Source of the DNA: Nostoc sp. PA-18-2419
GTDB lineage: Bacteria > Cyanobacteriota > Cyanobacteriia > Cyanobacteriales > Nostocaceae
NCBI RefSeq assembly: GCF_005869855.1
Contig: NZ_SZNH01000015.1
Coordinates: forward strand, 107,149-152,684
Direction of reading: 5' to 3'
DNA length: 45,536 bases
The notes under the pieces were generated by a model that was given only the letters and a program-made list of their open reading frames with translations, did not search any database and had not been told where the DNA came from. Made by a program: the position numbers and the translations under genes. This document shows positions 33,584 through 42,325 of this stretch, in pieces; the first letter of the stretch is position 1; the number at the start of each line of letters is the position of its first letter.

Positions 33584-35157
33584 AGTTTATTTTTTATTTC
33601 ATCCCAGCGAAACTTATCTACTTTTTCTAGCTGGTTAAAAAAGTACTCTTCCAAATATGGTTCAATTTCCATACGCCATATATCTTCTATATCTTCATCT
33701 AAATTGTCTGTTAAAAAGAATGAAATACCAATTTCGTAGTTTTTATCTGCGATCGCCTGATTTAATTGCTGTAAAATGTTAATTAATCCCTCTACTCCAG
33801 AACCTGTTTTCAGGTGATACCGTCGCAGCACATTATAGTTTGGGCGAAGTTCGATAAATGCAAAGCGGCGGCGTAAAGCATGGTCTATATTTGCAATAGA
33901 CCTATCTGCTGTATTCATTGTCCCAATAATGCGGACATTTTTTGGGATGCGAAACCTGTTACCGCCAGCTAATAGAATCTCTCTATCTCTGTACTCAAGC
34001 AAGTACATTAGTTCACCAAAGACTTGCGCTAAATTTGCACGGTTTATTTCATCGATGATTAAAACACAAGTATCTTGATGATACTCTGCTTCTTTGCAGA
34101 ATTTTAGAAAACTGCCTGGAAGCAAAGGATATGTTAATTGTCCATCTTGGCTTTGAGGACGTATACCTTGAATAAAGTCCTCATAAGAGTATGCAGGATG
34201 AAATTGCACCAGTTCTGAGAAACCGTCACCACCACCTATTAAATATTTTGCAAGGTGTTCAGCAATAAAAGTTTTTCCTGTTCCAGGGGAACCATATAAG
34301 ATTATTTGCTTTTTGCGATTAATTGTACGTATCCAGCATCCTAACTCTATTTCATTAAATCCAGTTTTACCAGAAATTAGCTTAATAGAATACTTAGGTT
34401 TTAATTGATATGAGGAGAAAAAGTTGAATACTTTATTAGCAGCATCTATAACTTGTTGCGATTCATCAAAATTATTACAATCTGTTTTTGACAGGTATAT
34501 GTTACCCATGTTTTCTTGAATTTCAAATACTTCTATAATTGCAACTTCATATTTTATAAATTGGTTGTCTTCATAATAACTTTCATGCTTTTCAGATAAT
34601 TTAATTATTTTTTCCATTAATCTGCTATCACTAATTAGTTCAGCATCTGCTCTTTGCCAATTATATTCCTCTTCTTCAAAAACTTTTTCTTTAATTTTCT
34701 GTACTTTTTTAAAAAATATTGATTCCCTGTCAAGCTGATTGATTAATAATTGTATAACTTGCTGTAAAGTAATATCTATAGAATAGAAAAGTAAACTATC
34801 TAATTGTAAGTTTGGTATTAGGGGCAAAGCCAAACTATCTACACATTCGATTATGTATTGGAGATAATCATCGGCCATTTTAATAGCTCTAATCCACTCG
34901 ATCATGTAATAATAAACATAGTATTGCCAATCATCCTCGTTCAATAATTCTAGATAAAAACTTACAACAGCAACAAAGCGTATGACCACTTGCAAAAATT
35001 CAGGCTTATTAGAATAAGTTGTAAGTCCAGCTTGGATTATTATTTCCCATGCTTGCCAAATCAGTTCTAATGCTTCCCATTCATATTTTGATCCTACAGT
35101 TGCAATTCGGGACGCGTAAGCTACATCACCCCAAGTAAGAATATTTTTTTGATTCAT
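33574..35157 (-). CDS. mcrB: McrB-like AAA+ GTPase subunit with an unrecognised N-terminal domain
   Basis: A 527-residue protein. The C-terminal half is the McrB AAA+ motor: Walker A GSPGTGKT (289-296), Walker B LIIDEINRAN (367-376) and the McrB signature MNTADRS (414-420), with FVQFHP-like loop LVQFHPAYSYEDFIQG. Such motors hydrolyse GTP and drive the McrC nuclease. The first ~250 residues are helical, aromatic- and acid-rich (WQYYVYYYMIEW, EEEEYNWQRAD) and are not one of the modified-base readers I know (DUF3578, EVE or SRA). It precedes and overlaps mcrC. A 213-base spacer separates it from the divergent dienelactone hydrolase gene. Target DNA is unknown. Confidence 0.87.
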   Translation of the reverse strand: MNQKNILTWGDVAYASRIATVGSKYEWEALELIWQAWEIIIQAGLTTYSNKPEFLQVVIRFVAVVSFYLELLNEDDWQYYVYYYMIEWIRAIKMADDYLQYIIECVDSLALPLIPNLQLDSLLFYSIDITLQQVIQLLINQLDRESIFFKKVQKIKEKVFEEEEYNWQRADAELISDSRLMEKIIKLSEKHESYYEDNQFIKYEVAIIEVFEIQENMGNIYLSKTDCNNFDESQQVIDAANKVFNFFSSYQLKPKYSIKLISGKTGFNEIELGCWIRTINRKKQIILYGSPGTGKTFIAEHLAKYLIGGGDGFSELVQFHPAYSYEDFIQGIRPQSQDGQLTYPLLPGSFLKFCKEAEYHQDTCVLIIDEINRANLAQVFGELMYLLEYRDREILLAGGNRFRIPKNVRIIGTMNTADRSIANIDHALRRRFAFIELRPNYNVLRRYHLKTGSGVEGLINILQQLNQAIADKNYEIGISFFLTDNLDEDIEDIWRMEIEPYLEEYFFNQLEKVDKFRWDEIKNKLWI

Positions 35158-35370
35158 ATCACAGATGATTTAAATAGCCCAATTCATTACTTTATAAAAT
35201 TTAATACTTATTTATTAAGTATTAATGCGATCGCGACAAACTTTCACTAGGGATAATTAAGCGATCGCAGTAATGTAAAAGAAAGCCAAATTGTAAGTTG
35301 AAAGTAACCGGATGCTGCGGCGCTATAGTGTAGAAGCTAATGACAGCAAGCGTAACACGGAGACAAAAAA

Positions 35371-36111
35371 GTGCAAATCACTAAGCGCAATGTTGAATTA
35401 AGAGTAGATGGTAGCTTAATGCGTGTTTATGTTGCAGCTCCCAAAGCAGCAGGAAAATACCCAGGTATTATTTTCTACAGTGATATTTATCAGTTAGGCG
35501 ATCCAATGATTCGTCTAGCTAACTACTTAGCAGGATACGGCTATGTAGTAGCAGCCCCAGAAATTTTTCACCGAATTGAGCCAGTTGGTTTAGTAATTGA
35601 GCCAGACGATCTGGGAAGGATGCGCGGTAATGACGATGCGCGTCGAACCTCGGTAGCTGATTATGATGCTGATTGCCTAGCTGTGATTGAATTTCTGAAA
35701 ACAGAGAGTGCGGTTTCTCCAAATCAAATAGGCACTCTCGGCTTTTGTATTGGTGGACATTTAGCTTTTCGGGCCGCATTTCAAAGCGAAATTCGGGCTG
35801 CCGTTTGCTGTTACCCTACTGGTATTCCCAGTGGTAAACTAGGTAAAGAGGTAGCTGATACAATTCAGAGAGTAAGTGAAATTAAAGGCGAGATGCTAAT
35901 GGTATTTGGTACTCTTGACCCTCATATACCAGAGAGCGATCGCCAAACCATAATAAAAGCAATTGAGAATGCTAATATACTTCACAAAGTTCTCTTGTAT
36001 GAAGCAGAGCATACATTCATGCGCGACGACGGTTATCGTTATGATTCTAGTGCTACCACCTCTGCTTGGTCTGAAATAATAACTTTCTTGGGGCGCATAT
36101 TTGCAGACTAA
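35371..36111 (+). CDS. Dienelactone hydrolase family protein
   Basis: A 246-residue alpha/beta hydrolase. The nucleophile elbow is GFCIGG (Cys126), with Asp183 (GTLDPHIP) and His214 (EAEHTFMRDDG) completing the Cys-Asp-His triad of the dienelactone hydrolase family. These enzymes open lactones such as dienelactone, but most cyanobacterial members have unknown substrates. The start is GTG at 35371 with GGAG-like GGAGAC upstream. It is cytoplasmic (no signal peptide) and single; the divergent McrBC operon lies to the left. Confidence 0.9.
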   Translation: MQITKRNVELRVDGSLMRVYVAAPKAAGKYPGIIFYSDIYQLGDPMIRLANYLAGYGYVVAAPEIFHRIEPVGLVIEPDDLGRMRGNDDARRTSVADYDADCLAVIEFLKTESAVSPNQIGTLGFCIGGHLAFRAAFQSEIRAAVCCYPTGIPSGKLGKEVADTIQRVSEIKGEMLMVFGTLDPHIPESDRQTIIKAIENANILHKVLLYEAEHTFMRDDGYRYDSSATTSAWSEIITFLGRIFAD

Positions 36112-36154
36112 AAACTTTTATTATTGCTTTTTTGATTTGACAGTTAGTAATCCA

Positions 36155-37114
36155 TCAAATTTGAGTTATCTGCAATGCCAACAAACCAGCACCATAAGCA
36201 GGTTCATGCCTTGGATAAATTACTTTAATAGAAGGAAACTTATTAATAATAGATATTGCAAATCTCTCATGTATTTTGGATCTCCCCCTCCACACACTTC
36301 CTGCTGTGACTACTTCTAAAACTGAGTCATGACTAAAAATTGTATTAATTACTGTGGATGTAGCTTTTACGAACTCTTTGACAGCATCATCAATTATATT
36401 ATTCGCTACTTCATCGCCTGAAGCTGCTGCTAAATCGATAATTGGTGCTAAAGCAGCTATCTGTTTTACTTCCCATTTTCGTCGATATATTACTTCTATT
36501 AAGTCTTCTATATTTTTCAAGCCAAGATGCTGTTTAAAAGCCTCTACTAAACTCGTTGGCATCTCCCGGCCATCATAGGATTTTAATACTGCATTCATCC
36601 CAGCAACAGCAATTTTATAAGCACTACCTTCATCCCCTAAAATATAGCCCCAGCCGCCTACTCGCTTGGTACTTCCCTGATGATTTCGCCCAAAAACTAT
36701 AGAACCAGTACCTACTGCAACGACGATTCCCACATCATGACCAATTCCACCAATTAAAGCAATCAATGCATCATTACAAATTACAATATTCGCTGGCTGT
36801 AATGCCCAATTAATAGGTAATTTACTATTCTGCAATTCTTGAACTAAATTTTTTACTACTTCGATATCACAGAGACGCCCCACACCTGCTAAACCCAGAC
36901 ATATTGCTTTAATAGTAATAGTATTTGGAATTAATGTTACCTGATTGACTGCATTTAAAATTGCAGATTGAATTGATTTTAGAGTGGCTTCAATACCTAT
37001 AGTTTGATAGTTAGATGCCCCAGCTTCACCGCGTCCTAGCACTTGATGCGAATCATCCATCAATACGCACACAGTCTTACTACCGCCGCCATCTATTCCT
37101 AAAACATAACGCAT
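36155..37114 (-). CDS. BadF/BadG-type ATPase, N-acetylglucosamine-kinase-like
   Basis: A 319-residue ASKHA-fold protein with a phosphate-1 loop LGIDGGGSKTVCVLMD at the N-terminus, VAVGTGSIVFGRN and GGWGYILGDEGSAYKI in the centre, and VVTAGSVWRGR near the C-terminus. These match bacterial and animal GlcNAc kinases of the BadF/BcrA ATPase family. It could phosphorylate amino sugars from peptidoglycan breakdown. The AmpG-like permease gene lies 29 bases upstream on the same strand, so an import-then-phosphorylate pair is likely. The ORF is complete, with the start at ATG 37114. Confidence 0.86.
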   Translation of the reverse strand: MRYVLGIDGGGSKTVCVLMDDSHQVLGRGEAGASNYQTIGIEATLKSIQSAILNAVNQVTLIPNTITIKAICLGLAGVGRLCDIEVVKNLVQELQNSKLPINWALQPANIVICNDALIALIGGIGHDVGIVVAVGTGSIVFGRNHQGSTKRVGGWGYILGDEGSAYKIAVAGMNAVLKSYDGREMPTSLVEAFKQHLGLKNIEDLIEVIYRRKWEVKQIAALAPIIDLAAASGDEVANNIIDDAVKEFVKATSTVINTIFSHDSVLEVVTAGSVWRGRSKIHERFAISIINKFPSIKVIYPRHEPAYGAGLLALQITQI

Positions 37115-37143
37115 AACATCTAAAAGTGTTAATTAGTCTTAAG

Positions 37144-38394
37144 TTACGATTCTGATTTTAAAGGTATAAAAAACAGAGCAATCATTCCAGGAATAGTCAG
37201 CAAACAAACTAAGATAAAAAATAGTGGATAGCCAAGTGCTTTTTGTAGATAACCACTAATTAATCCAGGTAACATCATGCCTAAAGCCATAATGCCAGTA
37301 GATATGGCAAAATGGGAGGTCCTGTATTCCCCTTGGCAAATATACATTAAATAAACACTAAAAGCTGTAAATCCGAAACCATATCCAAATTGCTCTAGGG
37401 AAACTAAGGGATATATTAATATCAATGGAGGTTGGATATAAGCCATATATACATAAAAAATATCAGGTAAATTTAAGGCTAAAGCCATAGGTAAAAGACA
37501 CTTTTTTAAGCCATACTTAGATATTGCCAGGCCTCCTAATATTCCACCAAAAATTAGGGAGATTACACCAAATGTCCCGTAAGCTAATCCAACTTCTGAT
37601 GTTGATAAACCCAAGCCTCCTACTTCTGGTTTATCTAACAAAAATAAAGAAGCTATCTTTAAAAGCATTGCTTCACCAAATCTATAGAGCAAAATAAAAG
37701 CTATTATATTTATAATTTTAGTTTGAGCAAAATATAAGCTAATAATTTTCCAAAAATCTATTTTTTCTGTAGCTTGTAGATGTCGTTGACTATCTGATTC
37801 AGGCAGAGGTAAAATTAGACGATGGAAAATAAATAGGATTGCTAAAATTAAAGCTGAGAAGCCAATAGCTAGTGTCCAACCCAGAGGAATGTTATTAAGA
37901 GATACTTCAAGCTGACCTGCTATAACTACTAATATTCCAGAGCCAAAGACGACAGCAAGTCTATAAAACAGTGAGCGAATGCCGACAAATAAAGCTTGTT
38001 GTTCAGGAGATAAAGCCAGCAAATAAAAACCATCTGTGGCAATATCATAAGTTGCAGAAATAAAGGCTCCAATTGTTAAAGCTGTTAGGGAGATGAAGAA
38101 GAAGTTTGGTAGTTGTAAGGATAAAGCTATCAAACCCAAGCAGCAGAACATAGCAAATTGAGTGTAAATTATCCATTTGCGTTTGGTAGAGTAAATATCA
38201 ACAATTGGCCCCCAAAACATTTTGATAACCCAAGGTAGATAAAGAAAACTTGTCCATAAGGCGATTTGAGCGTTATCGATTCCCAGTTTTTTATAAAATA
38301 TTACGGAAACAGTATTGATAATGACGTAAGGTATCCCAGAGGTGAAATATAAAGTGGGGATGAAAGTCCAAGGGGAAATTGTTTGATTTTTCAT
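37144..38394 (-). CDS. MFS permease, AmpG-like (muropeptide import candidate)
   Basis: A 416-residue integral membrane protein with about 12 TM helices. The pattern FTSGIPYVIINTVSVIFYKKLGID, WVIKMFWGPIVDIYSTKRKWI and SATYDIATDGFYLLAL is that of the AmpG/PAT subfamily, whose E. coli member imports GlcNAc-anhydro-muropeptides. A TTG at 38409 would add five residues; the ATG at 38394 is preferred. It precedes the GlcNAc-kinase-like gene by 29 bases. Subfamily assignment is from motif resemblance, so other substrates (peptides, nucleotides, siderophores) remain possible. Confidence 0.8.
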   Translation of the reverse strand: MKNQTISPWTFIPTLYFTSGIPYVIINTVSVIFYKKLGIDNAQIALWTSFLYLPWVIKMFWGPIVDIYSTKRKWIIYTQFAMFCCLGLIALSLQLPNFFFISLTALTIGAFISATYDIATDGFYLLALSPEQQALFVGIRSLFYRLAVVFGSGILVVIAGQLEVSLNNIPLGWTLAIGFSALILAILFIFHRLILPLPESDSQRHLQATEKIDFWKIISLYFAQTKIINIIAFILLYRFGEAMLLKIASLFLLDKPEVGGLGLSTSEVGLAYGTFGVISLIFGGILGGLAISKYGLKKCLLPMALALNLPDIFYVYMAYIQPPLILIYPLVSLEQFGYGFGFTAFSVYLMYICQGEYRTSHFAISTGIMALGMMLPGLISGYLQKALGYPLFFILVCLLTIPGMIALFFIPLKSES

Positions 38395-38513
38395 AGGTTT
38401 ATTTAACAAAAACCTGAAGTATTTCGCATTAATTCTAATATCATATTCGGTTAATCAATTGCACTTAAAATCTCTTGACATCTTCGGAATTTCAGCCAAT
38501 ACTCTGTAGAGTA

Positions 38514-38577
38514 TGTTATGTGGCATAACACACCTTTAACTATTAAAGGTGTGTTGCAATGCGCGACAACACACCTT
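38514..38577. other. Chain of three mutually exclusive hairpins
   Basis: TGTTATG/CATAACA (38514-38530, loop 3) overlaps AACACACCTTTAA/TTAAAGGTGTGTT (38527-38555, loop CTA, 13 perfect pairs). The right arm of the second can instead pair with CAACACACCTT at 38567-38577 (11 pairs, loop 10 bases). Only one use of each shared arm is possible at a time, as in an RNA switch or attenuator. It could also be a repeat array. Confidence 0.6.
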
Positions 38578-38897
38578 ACTTGAAATTTATGCTTTAGGAA
38601 GATACTTTAACTAACGTGATTTTTTAGAAAGTTGAATCTATTTAATCTGAACTTGAAAATCTTCTATCTGCTGTTGGAATTGATTAATATGTGTACTTAA
38701 ATTATCTATAAAACTCATATTTGATTTTTGAAAAAACTCAATAAGTTTATATTTCTTTATATAGATTGAATTTTTTACCAGACTAGAGTTGAGCTAAGAT
38801 AATTTTTTCACAAATATCTCTTTTTTTCCTTTCTTTAAAGTAAATTTGTCTAAATTGGGTAATTTTAGTTTTTCTAGCTTCAATCTTATATTTTATT

Positions 38898-38929
38898 AGT
38901 CAATAGTTGAAAAATCCCAACTATTGACT
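38898..38929 (-). terminator. Perfect 12-bp hairpin downstream of ftsH
   Basis: AGTCAATAGTTG (38898-38909) pairs with CAACTATTGACT (38918-38929) over an 8-base loop, 21 bases beyond the ftsH stop on the minus strand. The following transcript is A/U-rich (AAUAAAAUAUAA) without a pure U run. It probably ends or stabilises the ftsH mRNA. Confidence 0.55.
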
Positions 38930-38949
38930 AGTAAATATTGACTAATCTC

Positions 38950-40839
38950 TTAATGAGATATAGCTAACTTTTCATCAGCTACTTGAGCATGATCACCAAC
39001 AATTTTACGGAATAATTCGCCTTCAATTGTCTCCTGTTCAGCTAACAAATCTACTAAACGTTCTAAAATTATGCGGTTTTCTTCTAACAATTCTTTTGCT
39101 TTGATGTAGGAATTGTTGACAATTTCGCGGACTTGCGAATCAATTTTGGCGGCAATTTCCTCGGAATAGTCTGATTTATTCATCCAGTCGCGTCCTAAAA
39201 ATACTTCTCCGCTTTGATTTTCTAGGGACAATGGACCTAATTCTGACATTCCGAACCGTGTGACCATCTGGCGTGCCATTCCTGTTACCTTTTGCAGGTC
39301 ATCTCCTGCACCTGTTGTTACTTCTGGTTTACCAAAGACAACTTCCTCAGCAGCTCGACCGCCTAAAGTGGCGGTGATACGTGCTTTGAGTTGCGAACGC
39401 GAAATTAATCCTTGTTCCTCATTAGGAGTAAACCAAGTTAATCCCAGTGCTTGTCCCCGTGGAATGAGTGTGACTTTTTGTACAGGATCATGGTCTTTGA
39501 GCAATGTGCCTACCAAAGCATGTCCAACTTCATGGTAAGCAATTAAGCGTTTGCTCTTGCTGTCTACCAAAGCGGTACCTTCCATACCCGCAACTACCCT
39601 ATCTACAGCAGCATCAATTTCTAAGAGGGTGACAGCTTCTTTGCGCCTTCTAGCTGTGAGAATCGCAGCTTCGTTGAGTAAGTTGGCTAAGTCTGCTCCG
39701 GTAAAACCAGGAGTGCGACGAGCGATCGCTTCTAATGATACGCTAGGATCTATCTTCTTATTGCGCGCATGGACTTGCAAAATTTCCAACCGCCCTTTGA
39801 GATCCGGTGCATCCACCATTACTTGTCTGTCAAAGCGTCCCGGTCTAAGTAATGCTGCATCTAATACATCTGGACGGTTAGTGGCAGCAATAATAATGAT
39901 GCCTGTGTTACCTTCAAAACCATCCATTTCGGTAAGTAGTTGATTAAGAGTTTGTTCTCGCTCATCGTTACCGCCACCGATACCAGCACCCCGTTGCCTA
40001 CCTACAGCATCGATTTCATCAATAAATATCAGGCAAGGTGCATTGTCTTTAGCTTTTTTAAACAAGTCGCGCACGCGGGATGCACCTACACCCACAAACA
40101 TTTCCACAAATTCCGAACCGGAAATGCTGAAGAATGGTACACCTGCTTCACCTGCGATCGCTTTTGCTAGTAAAGTTTTACCTGTACCAGGAGGGCCAAT
40201 TAATAGCACTCCTTTGGGAATACGTGCGCCCACAGCAGTAAATCTTTCTGGCTGTTTGAGGAAGGTAACAACTTCTTGCAGTTCTTCTTTTGCTTCTTCA
40301 ACTCCAGCGACATCTTCAAATTTTACACCTGTTTTGGCCTCCATTTGGAAGCGAGCTTTGGATTTGCCGAAATTCATCGCTTGACTAGAAGCATTAGTAG
40401 AACGACGGAGGAACAATAGCATTAAAGCTACTAGTGGTAAAATCCACATCAGATTAATCAATAACCCAACAGCAGCCCGACTGTTAGCAGAAGAAATTTC
40501 GCCAAAATCAACATTCTTAGTTTTGAGGGTGTTAATTAACTCCGTGTTTTGCGCCAAAAGTCTCACTTGTTGCGGTGGTGTATTCTGTTTTTGACCCTTA
40601 AGATAAACTCTTGCTATCTGTTCAGTTTCGTCAAGCTCAACTTTTTGAACTTCTCCAGCCTTCACTTTCTCAATCAACTCGCCATAATTTAGAGAGTTGC
40701 TGTCTGCTTTTTGTGCCAAAACAGGAGTACTTCCAAAAATTCCTGGCAACATAATCAAACTAGCTGCTAGCCCACCAATCCAAGCAGCACGCTTTGATGA
40801 CCCCTGTTTGAGCAACGCTTTTTTTCGCAAATTTGTCAT
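38950..40839 (-). CDS. ftsH: ATP-dependent zinc metalloprotease FtsH
   Basis: A 629-residue membrane protease. A first hydrophobic segment (about 19-42) and a second TM helix (about 124-145) flank the lumenal/periplasmic domain. The AAA+ domain has Walker A GPPGTGKT (215-222), Walker B IFIDEID (271-277) and the SRH region RPGRFDRQV; the M41 protease has HEVGH (436-440) and the third ligand in [23 protein letters not shown]. All active residues are present. Cyanobacteria have several FtsH paralogues that serve PSII repair or envelope quality control; I cannot firmly say which this is. It is monocistronic, with a hairpin behind it. Confidence 0.95.
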   Translation of the reverse strand: MTNLRKKALLKQGSSKRAAWIGGLAASLIMLPGIFGSTPVLAQKADSNSLNYGELIEKVKAGEVQKVELDETEQIARVYLKGQKQNTPPQQVRLLAQNTELINTLKTKNVDFGEISSANSRAAVGLLINLMWILPLVALMLLFLRRSTNASSQAMNFGKSKARFQMEAKTGVKFEDVAGVEEAKEELQEVVTFLKQPERFTAVGARIPKGVLLIGPPGTGKTLLAKAIAGEAGVPFFSISGSEFVEMFVGVGASRVRDLFKKAKDNAPCLIFIDEIDAVGRQRGAGIGGGNDEREQTLNQLLTEMDGFEGNTGIIIIAATNRPDVLDAALLRPGRFDRQVMVDAPDLKGRLEILQVHARNKKIDPSVSLEAIARRTPGFTGADLANLLNEAAILTARRRKEAVTLLEIDAAVDRVVAGMEGTALVDSKSKRLIAYHEVGHALVGTLLKDHDPVQKVTLIPRGQALGLTWFTPNEEQGLISRSQLKARITATLGGRAAEEVVFGKPEVTTGAGDDLQKVTGMARQMVTRFGMSELGPLSLENQSGEVFLGRDWMNKSDYSEEIAAKIDSQVREIVNNSYIKAKELLEENRIILERLVDLLAEQETIEGELFRKIVGDHAQVADEKLAISH

Positions 40840-41233
40840 AATAATTACCCTTTGTGTGCTGGCAGAAGTTGAGCTATGGTTTTATGTCTATTCTTTTAGC
40901 AAAAATTCCAATAACTGGAAATTACGGTTTTCTTATCTAGTTTAACTTCAGGACAAGGGACTGGGGATACGGTATTGACGATTGGGAGTGTTCAATTAGA
41001 AGTGGAGGAAAGGTAGTGTGATGAGGTGATGGGGTAAAATTCTCTCTATCTCCTTATTGCCCCTAATCCCAACTTCTTGGGGGCCCCGAGTTCCCCACCT
41101 CCCCTCGATATCAATTTGACACATTCCGACATAAATCGTTAAAATAAACATAGTCATAACGACTTCATTTTTCAATAATTTTTGTGAGTGATAGTAGTTA
41201 GTTAAGTAGTTAGTAAGTAAGTGGGTGTTAATA
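40840..41233. other. Divergent spacer between ftsH and FMN-reductase gene
   Basis: About 390 bases. It must include promoters for both divergent genes. It carries the inverse copy of the dispersed repeat (41056-41097) and, close to the right-hand gene, short TAG-rich direct repeats (GTAGTTAGTTAAGTAGTTAG at about 41193). No gene is seen; an 85-codon minus-strand ORF here appears to be chance. Confidence 0.5.
41056..41097. repeat. Dispersed repeat, copy B (inverted)
   Basis: ATTGCCCCTAATCCCA (41056-41071) and TGGGGGCCCCGAGTTCCCCA (41078-41097) match, as reverse complement, the repeat at 26476-26538, except that only about 5 bases separate the blocks here. It contains a GGGGCCCC palindrome. Confidence 0.7.
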
Positions 41234-41779
41234 ATGGTGAGAATTGTTGGCATTGGCGGTAGTTTGAGACCTAATTCCTATACTCAAGTGGCTTTGGAAG
41301 TTGCAATGCAAAGAGTAGAAGCTTTAGGTGCAGAGGTTGAGATTCTCGATTTACGGGACTTGCAGCTACCATTTTGTAATGGTGGAAAGGAGTATCCAGA
41401 ATACCCAGACGTGAAGCGGTTGCAGGATACAGTTAGTAATGCTCATGGGTTAATTTTAGCGACACCAGAGTATCATGGTGGCGTGAGTGGTGTTCTCAAA
41501 AATGCCTTAGATTTAATGAGCTTTGACCAACTGTCGGATAAAGTAACAGGACTAATTAGTGTTTTGGGTGGTCAGTCTAATAGTAACGCTTTGAATGACC
41601 TAAGATTAATCGTCCGTTGGGTACACGGTTGGGTAATTCCAGAACAAATTGCGATCGGACAAGCTTGGGGTGCTTTCAGTCCTGAAGGTAAGTTATTAGA
41701 TGAGAAACTTTCTCAAAGATTTGACCAATTTGCTCAGAGTTTAGTTGATAATACTCGCAAGTTGCAAGGCGTAAATTAG
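41234..41779 (+). CDS. NADPH-dependent FMN reductase family protein
   Basis: A 181-residue flavodoxin-like protein with the FMN phosphate-binding loop IGGSLRPNSYT near the N-terminus, LILATPEYHGGVSGVLKNALDLM in the centre and ISVLGGQSNSNALNDLRLIVRW afterwards. Such proteins reduce FMN, quinones, chromate or azo dyes with NAD(P)H. A GTG at 41225 could add three residues; the ATG at 41234 matches how family members begin (MVRIVGIGGS). A strong hairpin follows the stop immediately. Confidence 0.9.
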   Translation: MVRIVGIGGSLRPNSYTQVALEVAMQRVEALGAEVEILDLRDLQLPFCNGGKEYPEYPDVKRLQDTVSNAHGLILATPEYHGGVSGVLKNALDLMSFDQLSDKVTGLISVLGGQSNSNALNDLRLIVRWVHGWVIPEQIAIGQAWGAFSPEGKLLDEKLSQRFDQFAQSLVDNTRKLQGVN

Positions 41780-41780
41780 T

Positions 41781-41812
41781 TGTAGGGTGAGCAAAACTTT
41801 GCCCACCCTACA
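41781..41812 (+). terminator. Hairpin terminator after FMN reductase gene
   Basis: TGTAGGGTG-a-GCAAA (41781-41795) pairs with TTTGC-c-CACCCTACA (41798-41812) over a 2-base loop, starting one base after the stop; CCTTTTCA follows. The stem is long and GC-rich. The motif TGTAGGGTG also recurs as a dispersed element in Nostoc genomes, so it may be both. Confidence 0.65.
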
Positions 41813-41945
41813 CCTTTTCAAGTCAATTGATAAAATCGAATTAGATATTTATACCTTGTGGAATTTTGGAAGGTAGTAACAACTTGTAAGGCATGATTCT
41901 TGTAAGATTGTTGTGATTAATTTCTTTTTCAATAGCTTCGAGTCG

Positions 41946-42033
41946 TAATTCGTAATACTCGCCTCTGGCGAGAAGCAAGCTACGTAATGACGCTCAAAGA
42001 CTTGCTAACGCTGCGAAGACAGTAATTCGTAAT
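41946..42033. repeat. 66-bp insert between direct repeats TAATTCGTAAT
   Basis: TAATTCGTAAT occurs at 41946-41956 and 42023-42033. Between them is a GC-richer block with a small hairpin (TCGCC-TCT-GGCGA, 41959-41971) followed by AGAAGCAAGCTACG and CTGCGAAGACAG. This looks like a small mobile repeat inserted into a heptamer-type tract. Confidence 0.6.
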
Positions 42034-42066
42034 TAGAAAGGATTTCAGACATTTAAAATCGTTGGT

Positions 42067-42270
42067 TTATTTCCGCTCTGCTGTACTAGCTGTGTATAGT
42101 AAACTGAGCCAAGCAAATAACATACTTTGATTTGCCAAAATGTTGGGAAACATTGCATCGTTGAAATGATGCAGATAATCTTGGACACCTTCAACAGTTA
42201 GTTGGCGATCACTCTCAATTTTACTAGCTAAAATTGCATCTACTTCACGGCGATTGGCAACCAACTTCAT
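42067..42270 (-). CDS. Small conserved hypothetical protein
   Basis: A 67-residue soluble protein that I do not recognise by function. It starts at ATG 42270 (MKLVANRREVDAILASKIESDRQLTVEGVQDYLHH) and has an alternating helical pattern; its C-terminal part (NQSMLFAWLSLLYTA) is more hydrophobic but short for a TM helix. It lies 55 bases downstream of the RsmB-like gene on the same strand, so they may share an mRNA. A regular codon pattern and a solid start suggest it is real. Confidence 0.55.
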   Translation of the reverse strand: MKLVANRREVDAILASKIESDRQLTVEGVQDYLHHFNDAMFPNILANQSMLFAWLSLLYTASTAERK

Positions 42271-42325
42271 AGAGAATTGGTATTAGAGAAACAATGGTAC
42301 TACTATTTGGCAAGCTACATTGCCA

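Larger units (their letters stand above)
38395..38949. other. Intergenic region between the AmpG-like gene and ftsH
   Basis: About 555 bases without a gene. It contains a chain of overlapping hairpins at 38514-38577 and a 12-bp-stem hairpin at 38898-38929 just behind ftsH; both are listed separately. The rest is AT-rich. The promoter of the AmpG-like gene should be in the left part, near 38410-38470. Confidence 0.5.

Noticed and set aside
41011..41253. Minus-strand 85-codon ORF across the dispersed repeat before the FMN reductase gene
   Set aside because: It reads through repeat DNA and the start region of the FMN reductase gene; no supporting signal.
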